Positions 51,590 through 60,905 of a stretch of 64,000 nucleotides of DNA are shown piece after piece. The notes below the pieces were generated by a model that saw only the letters and a program-made list of their open reading frames with translations, was not told the origin of the DNA and ran no database searches. How positions within the stretch are numbered: position 1 is the first letter of the stretch; every line of letters starts with the position of its first letter. Origin of the DNA: Kribbella capetownensis (GTDB taxonomy: Bacteria; Actinomycetota; Actinomycetes; Propionibacteriales; Kribbellaceae); the NCBI RefSeq assembly GCF_004331485.1, contig NZ_SJKD01000007.1:124001-188000 (forward strand), in the 5' to 3' direction. A program made the position numbers and the translations under genes.

Positions 51590-52451
51590 CGTACTCGCGG
51601 AAGCGGCCGGCGGCTGGGGATGCGGCGGGGCCGGTGGGGAGGACCAGGTCTACTCGGCGGACGAGGTCCGGGCCGGCTAGCGGGACCAGGCGTACGGCAG
51701 AGGTGTCGAGGGCCAGCCCTTCGGGGATGAGGGCGATGCCGACGCCGGCCGAGACGAGGTCGAGGAGCATGGTCCACTCGTTCACCTCGCACACGACGTC
51801 CCGCTCGACGCCTGCCTCCTCGAAGGCGGCGTTGAGCACCTGACGGATCGCCCACTCGGGAGGCGTTTCGACGAAGCGCTCCGTGGCGAGATCGGTGAGC
51901 TTGACGGCGTCGGTTGAGCTGAGCAAATGAGTCGGCGTACAGGCGAGCACCAGCGGCTCGGCAACGAGCGGAACGACCTCGAGACCGGGGACCCGGTCCG
52001 ACACCAGTGACACCAGCGCACAGTCAAGGTGGCCGTCGGCAACCATCTCCACCATCGCCAGCGCGGAAAGCTGCTGCACGCGGATCCGCACCGCCGGGTG
52101 ATCGACGGCGAACGCGGCCAGCCAGGACGAGACCGGCAGCGTGTGCCCGGCAGTCTGCAGGGCGCCGATCCGCAATTCGCCGGCCAGCACGCCCTGCGTG
52201 TCCTGCACCGCTTGCCGCGCGTTGACCGCCGCCTCCAACGCCAGCCGCGCCGCCGGCAGCATCGCGAGTCCCTCGGCCGTCAGCCGGACCGGACGAGTGC
52301 CGCGCACGAAGAGCGGCGCACCGACTTCCTTCTCCAGCGCCCGGATCGACGTCGACAGACCGGACTGCACGATGTGCTCACGCTCCGCAGCCCGGGTGAA
52401 ACTCCGCTCCTCCGCGAGCGCGACGAAGTGCCGCAGATGCCGAAACTCCAT
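51555..52451 (-). CDS. LysR family transcriptional regulator
   Basis: 298 residues. The helix-turn-helix is standard (FVALAEERSFTRAAEREHIVQSGLSTSIRALEKEVG), with the effector domain from about 90. Its ATG lies inside the 5' end of the truncated MFS gene on the other strand, so no intergenic promoter region is left. A GGAG seven nt before the ATG is within MFS coding sequence. Expression may be altered or lost. Confidence 0.9.
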   Translation of the reverse strand: MEFRHLRHFVALAEERSFTRAAEREHIVQSGLSTSIRALEKEVGAPLFVRGTRPVRLTAEGLAMLPAARLALEAAVNARQAVQDTQGVLAGELRIGALQTAGHTLPVSSWLAAFAVDHPAVRIRVQQLSALAMVEMVADGHLDCALVSLVSDRVPGLEVVPLVAEPLVLACTPTHLLSSTDAVKLTDLATERFVETPPEWAIRQVLNAAFEEAGVERDVVCEVNEWTMLLDLVSAGVGIALIPEGLALDTSAVRLVPLAGPDLVRRVDLVLPTGPAASPAAGRFREYVTHPETRRRPG

Positions 52452-53147
52452 CCTCCGACTCCGCTGCGGACGTCGTACACGGTCTTCGGCGCATTGATGA
52501 TCGTGCTGCTCCTGCTGGTCCTGTCGACGCCGGAGACGGTGGACATCGAGGCCCGAGGCAACGATCGGCCGGCCCGGTTCGCGCTGCGTCCCGGCGCGGG
52601 TGCGGCCTTCGGATCCGCTGCTGCCGTGGGGTTCTTCGCCTTCGCGGTGATGGGGTTGTTCTCGTCACTCGGCGCGATCATCGTCCGCGGTCAGCTCGGC
52701 ATCACGTCGTACTTCGTCGCGGGGCTGGCTCCGTTCACGGCCTTCGCGGCCTCGGCCCTTGCGCAACTCGCCCTGCTCCGCGCGAGTCAGGCCGTCGCGC
52801 TCGTGACTGGCACCATCACTTTCCCGATCGGGCTCGCCCTCACCGCGGTCTCGCTCTACCACCCGATGCTCTGGCTGGCGCTCGTCGCGGCGGCCTTGAG
52901 CGGTGGCGGCGCCGGCCTGCTCTTCAAGAGCGCGGTCGCCGAAACCGTCGGTGCGGCCGCCCCGGCGTCACGCGCCGGCGTACTGGCGACGTTCTTCGTC
53001 ATCGCCTACCTCGGCATGGGCCTCCCGTCGATCGCGTTCAGCATCGTGATCCGCCACGTCGCCCTGCAGCCCGCGATGATCGGCTTCGCCGCCGTCCTGT
53101 CCCTCGGGGCGATCGCCGCCGTCGTCACCGCACGCCGGCACAAGTGA
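52437..53147 (+). pseudogene. MFS transporter lacking its N-terminal half
   Basis: The open frame from ATG 52437 encodes 236 residues that correspond to the end of helix 6 and the C-terminal half of an MFS exporter (LRTSYTVFGALMIV, PETVDIEARGNDRPARF, then six helices). The first half is replaced by the start of a LysR gene on the opposite strand. The junction lies near 52450. A six-helix half is unlikely to transport; I read it as a deletion remnant. Confidence 0.75.
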
Positions 53148-53151
53148 TCGC

Positions 53152-53182
53152 TTGACCTGGACCGCACTCCAGATCGGATGAT
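53152..53182 (+). promoter_or_regulatory. MerR-type promoter and operator
   Basis: TTGACC (53152-53157) and GATGAT (53177-53182) are 19 nt apart, the over-long spacing typical of MerR-controlled promoters. The dyad CTGGA-N6-TCCAG (53157-53172) lies in the spacer. The predicted start of transcription falls at the ATG 53190. Confidence 0.65.
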
Positions 53183-53189
53183 GGACCGC

Positions 53190-53582
53190 ATGACGTCATA
53201 CGCACCGGCCGAGGCGTCCGAGCGCACCGGCCTCAGCCTGGACACCTTGCGCTACTACGAACGCCTCGGCCTCTTCGGCCCGGTACGGCGTACGACCGGG
53301 GGCAAGCGGATCTACAGCGACCACGACGTGGCCTGGCTGCGGCTGCTGATCTGCCTGCGCCAGGCCGGCCTGGGGATCACCGACCTGCAGCGGTTCATGG
53401 GCAGCCTGCGGAACCGCACAAACGGCAACGCGGGCGTGGTCGAGCTGCTCGAGAGTCACCGCGACCGGCTGCGCGAGGAGATCGCGAAGATGAACGTCGC
53501 GCTAGGTGTACTGGACGACAAGCTCGACTACTACCGTACGGCGGACGCTCGTGAAGCCACCGCGTCCGCTCAGAGGAAGTAG
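53190..53582 (+). CDS. MerR family regulator
   Basis: 130 residues from ATG 53190; ATGs at 53178 and 53181 overlap the -10 box, so a leaderless start at 53190 is preferred. The winged helix reads [32 protein letters not shown], followed by a long dimerisation helix with no Cys. It resembles regulators of aldo/keto reductases. The convergent neighbour is such a reductase, overlapping by 13 nt. Confidence 0.92.
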   Translation: MTSYAPAEASERTGLSLDTLRYYERLGLFGPVRRTTGGKRIYSDHDVAWLRLLICLRQAGLGITDLQRFMGSLRNRTNGNAGVVELLESHRDRLREEIAKMNVALGVLDDKLDYYRTADAREATASAQRK

Positions 53583-54541
53583 GGGTAGGGCAGCTCCGGC
53601 CGGCTGGCGGTGTCCAGCCGCTCCAGCTGTTCCGGCGTCAGCGACCATCCGACCGCGCCGAGGAGATCGTCGAGGTACTTCGGCAGCCGCGGACCGATGA
53701 TGGGCGCGGTGACGCCGGGTTGCTGCAGCAGCCAGCGGACAGCCACCTGCGGCATCGTCCGTCCGGCGTCCTTCGCGACGGCTTCCAGCTCGTCGATCAC
53801 ACCCCAGGTGTGGTCGTTGGCGTACCGCTCCCAGGCATGCGTTCCAGGCCCCGCGGCCTTGCTGCCCGGGGGCGGCGCCGTCATGCCACGCCGGAAGGCG
53901 CCCGACAACCAGCCGGAACGCAGCGGGGACCAGGTGATCACACCGAGGCCCTCGTTCCGGCAGACCGGAAGCAGTTCCCACTCAGGACTCCGGTCGAGCA
54001 GGGTGTAGAGCGGCTGCAGACTGGCGAAGGACTCCCAGCCGTTCTGCCGGCAGAGCTCGATCGCCTTCTGCAGATGCCAGGCGTGGAAGTTGCTGGCGCC
54101 GAGGTAGCGGACCTTGCCGGATTTCACCAGAGTGTCGAGGGTCGACAGCGTCTCGGTGAGCGGCGTGCTGTCGTCCCATCGATGCAGCTGGTAGAGATCG
54201 ATGTAGTCCGTCCCGAGACGGCGCAGGCTCGCGTCGACGGCATCGAGGATGTGCTTGCGGGACAGGCCGCGGTCGTTCGGCTGGGAGCCCATCGGGCCCC
54301 AGACCTTCGTCGCGATGACGAGGTCCTCCCGCCGCTGTGTCTTCAGCCAGCCGCCGAGCACTTCCTCCGACCGCCCGGCGCCGTACACATCGGCGGTGTC
54401 GATGAACGTTCCACCGGCGTCCGTGAACTTGTTCAGGACCTCCGCGCTGTCCTGCTCGTCCGTCTGGCCGCCGAACATCATCGCGCCGAGACACAGTTCA
54501 CTGACCTTCAGCCCGGTTGCTCCGAGGTTTCTGTAATCCAT
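53570..54541 (-). CDS. Aldo/keto reductase
   Basis: 323 residues, TIM barrel. The catalytic set is visible: Asp and Tyr in [13 protein letters not shown], Lys in IATKVWG, and His in LYQLHRWD. The NADP loop is near the C-terminus ([19 protein letters not shown]). Substrate specificity is not evident. The MerR gene runs into it from the other strand and may control it. Confidence 0.93.
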   Translation of the reverse strand: MDYRNLGATGLKVSELCLGAMMFGGQTDEQDSAEVLNKFTDAGGTFIDTADVYGAGRSEEVLGGWLKTQRREDLVIATKVWGPMGSQPNDRGLSRKHILDAVDASLRRLGTDYIDLYQLHRWDDSTPLTETLSTLDTLVKSGKVRYLGASNFHAWHLQKAIELCRQNGWESFASLQPLYTLLDRSPEWELLPVCRNEGLGVITWSPLRSGWLSGAFRRGMTAPPPGSKAAGPGTHAWERYANDHTWGVIDELEAVAKDAGRTMPQVAVRWLLQQPGVTAPIIGPRLPKYLDDLLGAVGWSLTPEQLERLDTASRPELPYPYFL

Positions 54542-54590
54542 GTCCCGACGCTAAGACCTGGAGTGCACACCAGCTCAAGTCCTTTTCTCC

Positions 54591-54920
54591 TCACATCGCT
54601 GGTGCCTGGCGGCGCCGGTACAGCCACATCCCGCCGAACGCGAGGCCGGCACCGGCGAGTGCGGAAGCGCCTGCTTGCACTGCCTCGGCGCCGCTGTCGT
54701 CCGACAGACTTGCAGCGGGCTGTGACGGCACGACAGGTGCCACCTCGGGGGCCGCACCGCACCTGGGGTGCGGCGGGTAGTAGCAGTCCGAAGTCGTTGT
54801 GGGTCCGGAGCCTGACCCCGGTTGCGGGTCTCGCACCAGTGCCGACACCTCGGTCGCGGTGAATGCCCCAGCGCCCACGGCGAGTGCGGATGCTGCGATG
54901 GCTGAGTACATGCGGTTCAT
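54591..54920 (-). CDS. Small exported protein with C-terminal anchor
   Basis: 109 residues from ATG 54920 behind GGGGAGATGTC. A signal-like helix spans 5-22, a Pro/Ser/Thr linker contains two Cys (SDCYYPPHPRCG), and a hydrophobic helix near 85-100 is followed by YRRRQ. The ending looks like a sortase-type tail but no LPXTG is present. Function is unknown. Confidence 0.7.
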   Translation of the reverse strand: MNRMYSAIAASALAVGAGAFTATEVSALVRDPQPGSGSGPTTTSDCYYPPHPRCGAAPEVAPVVPSQPAASLSDDSGAEAVQAGASALAGAGLAFGGMWLYRRRQAPAM

Positions 54921-55001
54921 GACATCTCCCCTGAAGACCGGCGGCCGGCTGGCCGCTCACTTCCACAGTCGTCGCGCGGGCGGGCCGCCACATCGACATC
55001 G

Positions 55002-55035
55002 CCCCCTCAGATCACCGGCTCAACCCCCTCAGATC
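55002..55035. repeat. Direct repeat CCCCCTCAGATC, 22 nt apart
   Basis: Two identical 12-nt copies (55002-55013, 55024-55035) are spaced by two helical turns in the divergent region between the small exported protein and the peptidoglycan-binding protein. A second pair, GATCGGCCGG, lies at 55055 and 55067. They may be tandem regulator sites. Confidence 0.5.
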
Positions 55036-55163
55036 CACCGATCGGGGGACGGCGGATCGGCCGGGTGATCGGCCGGTTGGTGGATCGTGGTGGCGGCCGG
55101 ACGGGCGCACTGTTGCTTCATCGGGACGGATCAGCCGGACCAACAGCAGAAAGAAGAACCGAA

Positions 55164-55622
55164 ATGCCCAGCACGACCGCAGCCGGCAGGCCGAAGGCCT
55201 GGATCATCGCTACCGTCGCCGCCAGCTGCCTCGCGGTGGCGGGTATCGCCACCGCCGCCGTCATCGGCTTCCAGGGCCCCGCGCAGGCAAGCGCCGCGAC
55301 CCCGCCGGCCGGCTCCAGCTCGTCCGGCCAGTACCAGCCGGGCGCCGGCGACCACGGCCTGACGCCGGCGAACACCCCGAAGACCCCGACGACTCCGGTT
55401 GTGGTCCCGTCGGCTGCCGTGAAGTCACTGCAGCAGCAGCTCGCGCAGCTCAATTACTACGACGGGCCGATCACGGGGGTTGAGAACGCGAACACCGTGC
55501 ACGCCATCCAGTACCTGCAGCGCGACGCGCACCTGTCCCAGACCGGCCAGCTGAACAGCGCGACCCGGGCCGCGCTGAACTCGATGCTGGTCCACGGCAA
55601 CAACCAGATGGCCGGCAACTGA
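55164..55622 (+). CDS. Exported peptidoglycan-binding domain protein
   Basis: 152 residues from ATG 55164. A signal anchor lies at about 12-36, a Ser/Pro/Thr linker at 40-82, and residues 85-148 form a PG_binding_1 domain (LQQQLAQLNYYDGPITGVENANTVHAIQYLQ). No hydrolase domain is attached, so it probably only binds cell wall. A strong terminator follows. Confidence 0.87.
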   Translation: MPSTTAAGRPKAWIIATVAASCLAVAGIATAAVIGFQGPAQASAATPPAGSSSSGQYQPGAGDHGLTPANTPKTPTTPVVVPSAAVKSLQQQLAQLNYYDGPITGVENANTVHAIQYLQRDAHLSQTGQLNSATRAALNSMLVHGNNQMAGN

Positions 55623-55629
55623 CCACACC

Positions 55630-55670
55630 CAAAGACTTGCGGCCCGCACCAGGCGGGCCGCAAGTCTTTG
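55630..55670 (+). terminator. Intrinsic terminator of the peptidoglycan-binding gene
   Basis: An 18-bp perfect stem beginning CAAAGACTTGCGGCCCGC with a 5-nt loop ends in GTCTTTG. It starts 8 nt after the stop codon. Confidence 0.85.
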
Positions 55671-55703
55671 CATCTGAAGAACTTCAACGCATTCAGATTC
55701 TGA

Positions 55704-55769
55704 GTGCCGTTCCAGCGCACCGAGGATGGCTTCGAGCTCACGTTCGGCACCAACCATCTCGGACCCGTC
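55704..55769 (+). pseudogene. Relic of a short-chain dehydrogenase
   Basis: Twenty-two codons read VPFQRTEDGFELTFGTNHLG followed by Pro-Val, matching the centre of retinol-dehydrogenase-like SDRs, where FGTNHLGHF follows the helix-4 region. A TGA lies immediately upstream in frame, and downstream the sequence no longer matches. No other part of such a gene is seen nearby. It is a short leftover of a deleted gene. Confidence 0.6.
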
Positions 55770-55824
55770 CACAGAAGGCGACGTAGGATCCAGCCGGTTG
55801 GCAGCAGTGAACCGAGGAGAGCCC

Positions 55825-56238
55825 ATGACCGATCGACCGAGCACCGACGAGGACCGCAGTACGTCGTCCTTACCTGTGCCGGTGATCGACGCAGTGGCCT
55901 TCGACGCATCGGACCCGGACGCACTCAGCCGCTTCTGGCAGTCGCTCCTCGGCGGCGAACTGCGCCCGGCCGAGGACGGCGTCATCGAGCTGCACGGCGC
56001 CGCCGTCCGCCTCGACTTCGTCCAGGTCCCGGAGGCCAAGCAGGCGAAGAACCGCCAGCACCTGGACCTCTACGTCCCACCCGCCACCCGCAACCAGTCC
56101 ATCGAGCACGCCGTGGCACTGGGCGCCTCCCGAGCCGACGACATCTACGACGGCGGCCTCTGGCAATGCCTACGAGACCCCGAAGGCAACGAATTCTGCC
56201 TCGTCTGGGGCGCAGGAACCCCCTCGACCAGCGACTAG
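55825..56238 (+). CDS. VOC family protein
   Basis: 137 residues from ATG 55825 behind GAGGAGAGCCC. It has the short VOC pattern of actinobacterial glyoxalase-like proteins: VIDAVAFDASDPDALSRFW, QHLDLYV and RDPEGNEFCLVW. The Glu in NEFCLVW and His in QHLDL are candidate metal ligands. Substrate is unknown. Its stop shares a CTAG with the stop of the convergent AfsR-like gene. Confidence 0.87.
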   Translation: MTDRPSTDEDRSTSSLPVPVIDAVAFDASDPDALSRFWQSLLGGELRPAEDGVIELHGAAVRLDFVQVPEAKQAKNRQHLDLYVPPATRNQSIEHAVALGASRADDIYDGGLWQCLRDPEGNEFCLVWGAGTPSTSD

Positions 56239-57980
56239 AGGTCCTCGGCGGCGTAGCTGCGGAGTAGGGCGTGCATTTCGAAGTGGTTGGAGCCGTGGCT
56301 GATGAGGAGGTGTTCGTCGACGAGTCGGCGGAGGCTGCGGGCCGCGTCGGGCTCGTCGGTTCCCGCAAGTGCGGCGGCGGTGCGGACGCTGATGTCTGAT
56401 CCGGTGTGTTGACCGAGCATCCGGAACAGTTGAGCGGTGTCGCTGTCGAGCGCGTGGTAGGACCAGGAGAAGACCGCTCGAAGGCTGGTAGTGGGGTCAT
56501 CCGGTGAGTCGAACGCGTCGAGTCGGGGTCGACTGGCAGTGAGCTGGTCGATCAGGTCGCCGGTCGTCGCCCACGGCTGCCTTGCCAGCTGCTCACCTGC
56601 GATCGCGAGCGCCAACGGCAGGTGCCCACACAGCCGTGCGAGCTCAGCCAGGTCAGCTGCGCGCCGATGGTGCGGCGTCTCGCCGAGAGAGGCGGTCAGT
56701 ACGTCGACCGCCTCCTTCGACGGCATCATGCCCAGCTCGATGGTTCGGTGACAGCCAAGGCGATTCAGGTCACGGAGGCGGTTGCGGCTGGTGATCAGGA
56801 CCGGTGCGCGGACGCCGGCAAGCCCCGGGAGCAACGGACGAATCTGGTCGACGTCGCGGACGTTGTCCAGGACCACCAGGGTGCGTTTTCCGGACAGGCG
56901 GCCGTGCAGTGCGCGGGTGCGCGCCGTACCCGAACGGGGGATCTGGTCCGCGGTAAAGCCAAGGCTGTGCAGAAGTGCGTCCAGTGCCGCCATCGGCTCG
57001 AGGGGATCGGTCCTGCTGAAACCGCGGAGGTCCAGAAACAGCTGGCCGTCACTGAACTCATGACGGGCCCGATGTGCCCATCGCAGGGCCGTGGCCGTCT
57101 TGCCCACGCCAGCGCCGCCGACGATCGTTGCGCACACGACCTGACCGGCTGGCAGCAGTTCGTCGAGGGTGGCAAGCTCGGCACTGCGGCCGACGAACCT
57201 GCGAACGGTCTGCGGAAGCTGCTGGGGCACGAACTGCGGAGGATGGCGCTCAGCGTCGGCCTGCAGCAGGCCGCTGTAGATCCCTTGCAGCTCCGGTCCC
57301 GGCTCGATTCCGAGCTCAGTCGCCAGCAGACCTCGAACGTCGGCATAGGCGGACAACGCCTCCGTCGGCCGTCCGGCGGAGATGAGTGCCTTGAGCAACT
57401 GTCCCCAGCCGGCTTCGTGCAGCGGGTGTCTGCCGGTGAGAACACGAAGTTCTGCGATCGACTCGGCTTGGCGACCGGCCGCCAGGTCCAGCTCGATGCG
57501 ACGGCCGATCGCGGCCAGATACCGCTCGGTCAGGCGCGGGGCCACCTGATCGAGAAGCCAACCGCACTCAACGCCCTCGAAGGGATCACCCCGCCACAAA
57601 TCCAGTGCCGCCGCCAGCAGGTCCCGCTCCACCATCGGATCGTCCGCTCGAGCCGCTTCCGAGAGCAGGCTGTCGAAGTGGGCGATGTCGAGGTCTTCGA
57701 CGTCGCAGCGCAGCCGGTACCCGCCTGGACCACTCTCGATGGCATCGAACGCGAGATCCTGCCGAAGCCGCACGACCAGGGTCTGAACCTTCTTCCGGGT
57801 GCCCGCTGGTGGCAGGTCCGGCCAGATCCGCCCGCCGAGTGTCTCCGCCAGCAGCGGCGCAGGTGCCGCCACGGCCAGGAGAGCGAGCAGGACTCGCCGA
57901 CGGCCGCCGACGACCGCGATCGGCCGGCGACCGATCCGGACCTCCATCGGGCCCAGTAACCGAACACTCACCTCGTGCAC
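56235..57980 (-). CDS. AfsR/SARP-type regulator lacking C-terminal repeats
   Basis: 581 residues from GTG 57980 with GGAG 11 nt upstream; a longer reading to 58067 has no such support. Residues 4-95 are an OmpR-type winged helix, 100-245 a BTAD helical domain, and 270-560 an NB-ARC-like ATPase (GGAGVGKT, TLVVLDNVRD). It stops at MHALLRSYAAEDL, where full-length AfsR proteins continue into TPR repeats. It is divergent from a 919-residue paralogue that has them. It probably activates secondary metabolism or stress genes; loss of the repeats may change its control. Confidence 0.88.
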   Translation of the reverse strand: MHEVSVRLLGPMEVRIGRRPIAVVGGRRRVLLALLAVAAPAPLLAETLGGRIWPDLPPAGTRKKVQTLVVRLRQDLAFDAIESGPGGYRLRCDVEDLDIAHFDSLLSEAARADDPMVERDLLAAALDLWRGDPFEGVECGWLLDQVAPRLTERYLAAIGRRIELDLAAGRQAESIAELRVLTGRHPLHEAGWGQLLKALISAGRPTEALSAYADVRGLLATELGIEPGPELQGIYSGLLQADAERHPPQFVPQQLPQTVRRFVGRSAELATLDELLPAGQVVCATIVGGAGVGKTATALRWAHRARHEFSDGQLFLDLRGFSRTDPLEPMAALDALLHSLGFTADQIPRSGTARTRALHGRLSGKRTLVVLDNVRDVDQIRPLLPGLAGVRAPVLITSRNRLRDLNRLGCHRTIELGMMPSKEAVDVLTASLGETPHHRRAADLAELARLCGHLPLALAIAGEQLARQPWATTGDLIDQLTASRPRLDAFDSPDDPTTSLRAVFSWSYHALDSDTAQLFRMLGQHTGSDISVRTAAALAGTDEPDAARSLRRLVDEHLLISHGSNHFEMHALLRSYAAEDL

Positions 57981-58145
57981 GTTCAGGAACACTCCACGCC
58001 GATCGGCCGCCGACGGCTTGTCCACCTGCGGCACAGCATTGGCCATCCAAGCGCGCAACGCCTGCAATTCGCTGTCACATCTCGCCTGCCGCTGGAACCG
58101 CCCGGTCCTATGCTCAAGCTAAAGTCCGGCAACCGGAAGGGCGAC

Positions 58146-60905
58146 GTGACGACTCTGGAGATCCGTGTCCTCGGCCCGTTCGAAGTTCTGAAAGACGGCC
58201 GGACGATCACACTGCCCCAAGGCCGGCTGCGCGCCATCGTCGCCACCTTGGCAGATGCGGCGGGCGAGGTCGTCTCGGTCGACACGCTGGCCACTGCGGT
58301 CTGGGGCGCAAGGCCACCCCTCGATGTCCGGGCGAGCTTGCAGACCTACATCGCCAGGCTGCGTCGGACGCTGGGACATCACCTCATCGTGACTGCGCCC
58401 CGTGGCTATCGACTGTGCGTTGAGCCGGACCAAGTCGACGCCTGGCTCTTCCTCCGGCTGTTGTCGGACCCCCCGCCCGCGCCGGAGACCGTGAAGACGC
58501 TCGACGACGCGTTGGCGCTCTGGCGAGGCACCCCCTTCACGGGCGTCGACTCACCCTGGCTCACGGAGACCCGGGCACCGCGTCTCACCGAGTGCTACCT
58601 GGGTGCCGTGGCAACGCGCGCTGATCTCAAGCTGGCCGCAGGTACGTCGTCAGACGTCGTGGCCGACCTGCGCGCGGTGACCCAGCAGTTCCCTCTGCAC
58701 GAGCCGCTCTGGGCCCGACTGATCGCCGCTCTGCAGTCAACCGGTCAGACTGCGGCCGCCATCGCCTGCTACGAGGAGGTTCACGAGCGGATCGCGGCTG
58801 AGCTCGGCGTCGATCCGGGAACTGCGCTCCAGCAGGCGCGGGTGGGTTTGTCTGCTGACGGGACGACGGCTTCACGGATCCGACTGACCCGTGACACCGC
58901 GGACTTCGTCGGCAGGACTGAGGTGCTGGCAGCACTCGACGGACTGCTCCCTCAGGGAGCCGACGAGTCTCCAGTCGTCGTCCTTGACGGTGCACCAGGT
59001 GTCGGAAAGACGACCACCGCGATCCACTGGGCGCACAGCGTGGCCGAGCGGTTTCCAGATGGTCAGTTCTTCGTGGACCTTCGCGCCACCGGGCCCGGAC
59101 CCGAACTCGAGCCGAGTACCGCCCTCGAGATGCTGCTGCGGGAGCTGGGCGTCGCACCGATGAACATCCCCGATGACGTGGATGCCCGCAGTGCCCTGTT
59201 GCGATCCTCGCTGGCCGACCGCCGCGTCCTTCTCCTGCTCGACAACGTTCGCAGCGCGGATCAGGTTCGTCCGTTGCTGCCGGGATCCGCGAGCATGGTC
59301 GTGGTCACCAGTCGCAACCAACTGCGCGGACTGGTCGCCAGAGACGGCGCGGATCGCCTTGGGCTGGAGGAGTTCAGCGCCGATGAGTCGATCACGTACC
59401 TCACTACGGCGTCGAAGCTGAGCCGGTCGCGATGGAACCTGCGGATGCTGTCCGACCTGGCCGACCTGTGCGGGCGACTCCCCCTTGCCTTGGCTGTCGC
59501 TGCCGAGCAACTGCAGCAGCGCATGGGCTACTGCGATCGCCGCCTGGTGGCGCAGCTCAGAGCGGCATCGCGTCGCATCGACGTACTGAGCAGCACCGGC
59601 GACGGCGGTCTCGACCGCGGCGTGCGTGCGGTGTTCCGCCGCTCGCTGGACTCACTCACACCGGAGCAGGCCAAGGCATTCGCGGTACTCGGTCTCCATC
59701 CAGGGCCTGATTTCAGCGTGGACTGTGCGGCGGCCATCGTCGGATCGACGGCCGGCCAGGTTCTGCCCGTCCTCGATCGACTAGTGGAGATTCACCTACT
59801 GGAACAGCGGCAGCCGCGACGGTACCAACTCCACGACCTGCTGCGCTTGTATGCGCACGAGCTCTCGGGCGAGGACCAGCCAGGTAGCGATGCTGCGCTG
59901 CATCGGTTGTTCGCCTGGTATGTCCACAGCGCCGCCAAGGCCCGGATGGTGATGGGCCAATGCACCCCGCTCGGAACGCTCGACGAACTGCCCGCGACAG
60001 TGATTCCCCGGGAGTTCGCGGACATCGAGGACGCACTCGCCTGGTTCGATGTCGAGCGGACCGCGTTGCTGGGCGCCGTCGAGGTGGCCACTGTTTCGGG
60101 GTACGACCCGTCCGTGTGGCAACTGGCTGACCAGCTGTCGAACTACCTCGCAGTACGAGCTGCCCACGACGATCTGACCCGAGTGCAACAGGTTGCGCTC
60201 CAGGCCGCACAGCGCCGCCGCGACATCGCCGCACAGGCCGTGGCGTGCAATGAACTCGGGTTGGCTTACAGCCTTGCCGACAAGCACGAGCGGGCTCGCG
60301 GCTACTTCAGGCAGGCCGCGCGCCTGTTCAGTTCGCTCGGCAACGACATCGGTCACGCGCGAGCGCTCGGCAGGCTTGGCGCCGCATTGCGCCGGTCGGG
60401 GCACATCGATCGGGCCATCGCCGTACAGCAATCCGCCGTCGAGATCTGCGACCGGGCCGGCGACACCGACGAATTGGTGCTCGCCCTCAACGAGCTGGCG
60501 CTCAGCTACCTGGCGGTGGACGATTTCGACCAGGCCGCGGTGGCTTGTCAGCAGGCCTTGAGCGCGCCGGAGACGAGTAACACACCTCATCTCCGGCCGT
60601 ACGTCACGGACACGCTCGCCCAGGCGCTCACCGGCCTCGGGGAGATCGACGCTGCATTGCGTTGCTACCGACGTGCGATCGTGCAGGCCCGGGCGCAACG
60701 GGACAAGTGGTGTGAAACCGCGATCCTCAACAACCTCGGCCGGGCGCTGCGAACGGCCGGCCGAGGCGATGAGGCTCGAGCACACTGGCAGGAGGCACTC
60801 GAGAACATCGACACGATGGATCTCGTGCGTTCGAGAGAGGTCAGCCGTGAGGACCTGTTGACACAAATCCGGAGCCTCGGTGAACCACAGGCTGTGTCGA
60901 CGTGA
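58146..60905 (+). CDS. AfsR/SARP-type regulator with NB-ARC and TPR domains
   Basis: 919 residues from GTG 58146 behind GGAAGG with 5-nt spacing; ATG 58110 is an alternative, but TATGCT there looks like a -10 box. The order is winged helix (about 3-90), BTAD (95-240), NB-ARC ATPase (GAPGVGKTTTA, LLLLDNVRS) to about 560, and TPR repeats from about 680 (ACNELGLAYSLADKHERARGYF and several more). It is a paralogue of the divergent truncated regulator. The last 65 nt overlap the peptidase gene. Confidence 0.92.
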   Translation: MTTLEIRVLGPFEVLKDGRTITLPQGRLRAIVATLADAAGEVVSVDTLATAVWGARPPLDVRASLQTYIARLRRTLGHHLIVTAPRGYRLCVEPDQVDAWLFLRLLSDPPPAPETVKTLDDALALWRGTPFTGVDSPWLTETRAPRLTECYLGAVATRADLKLAAGTSSDVVADLRAVTQQFPLHEPLWARLIAALQSTGQTAAAIACYEEVHERIAAELGVDPGTALQQARVGLSADGTTASRIRLTRDTADFVGRTEVLAALDGLLPQGADESPVVVLDGAPGVGKTTTAIHWAHSVAERFPDGQFFVDLRATGPGPELEPSTALEMLLRELGVAPMNIPDDVDARSALLRSSLADRRVLLLLDNVRSADQVRPLLPGSASMVVVTSRNQLRGLVARDGADRLGLEEFSADESITYLTTASKLSRSRWNLRMLSDLADLCGRLPLALAVAAEQLQQRMGYCDRRLVAQLRAASRRIDVLSSTGDGGLDRGVRAVFRRSLDSLTPEQAKAFAVLGLHPGPDFSVDCAAAIVGSTAGQVLPVLDRLVEIHLLEQRQPRRYQLHDLLRLYAHELSGEDQPGSDAALHRLFAWYVHSAAKARMVMGQCTPLGTLDELPATVIPREFADIEDALAWFDVERTALLGAVEVATVSGYDPSVWQLADQLSNYLAVRAAHDDLTRVQQVALQAAQRRRDIAAQAVACNELGLAYSLADKHERARGYFRQAARLFSSLGNDIGHARALGRLGAALRRSGHIDRAIAVQQSAVEICDRAGDTDELVLALNELALSYLAVDDFDQAAVACQQALSAPETSNTPHLRPYVTDTLAQALTGLGEIDAALRCYRRAIVQARAQRDKWCETAILNNLGRALRTAGRGDEARAHWQEALENIDTMDLVRSREVSREDLLTQIRSLGEPQAVST

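Noticed and set aside
52029-52436. Upstream extension of the truncated MFS frame
   Set aside because: The frame stays open across the LysR gene, but the residues are His/Arg/Gln-rich with no helices; it is antisense noise, not the missing MFS half.
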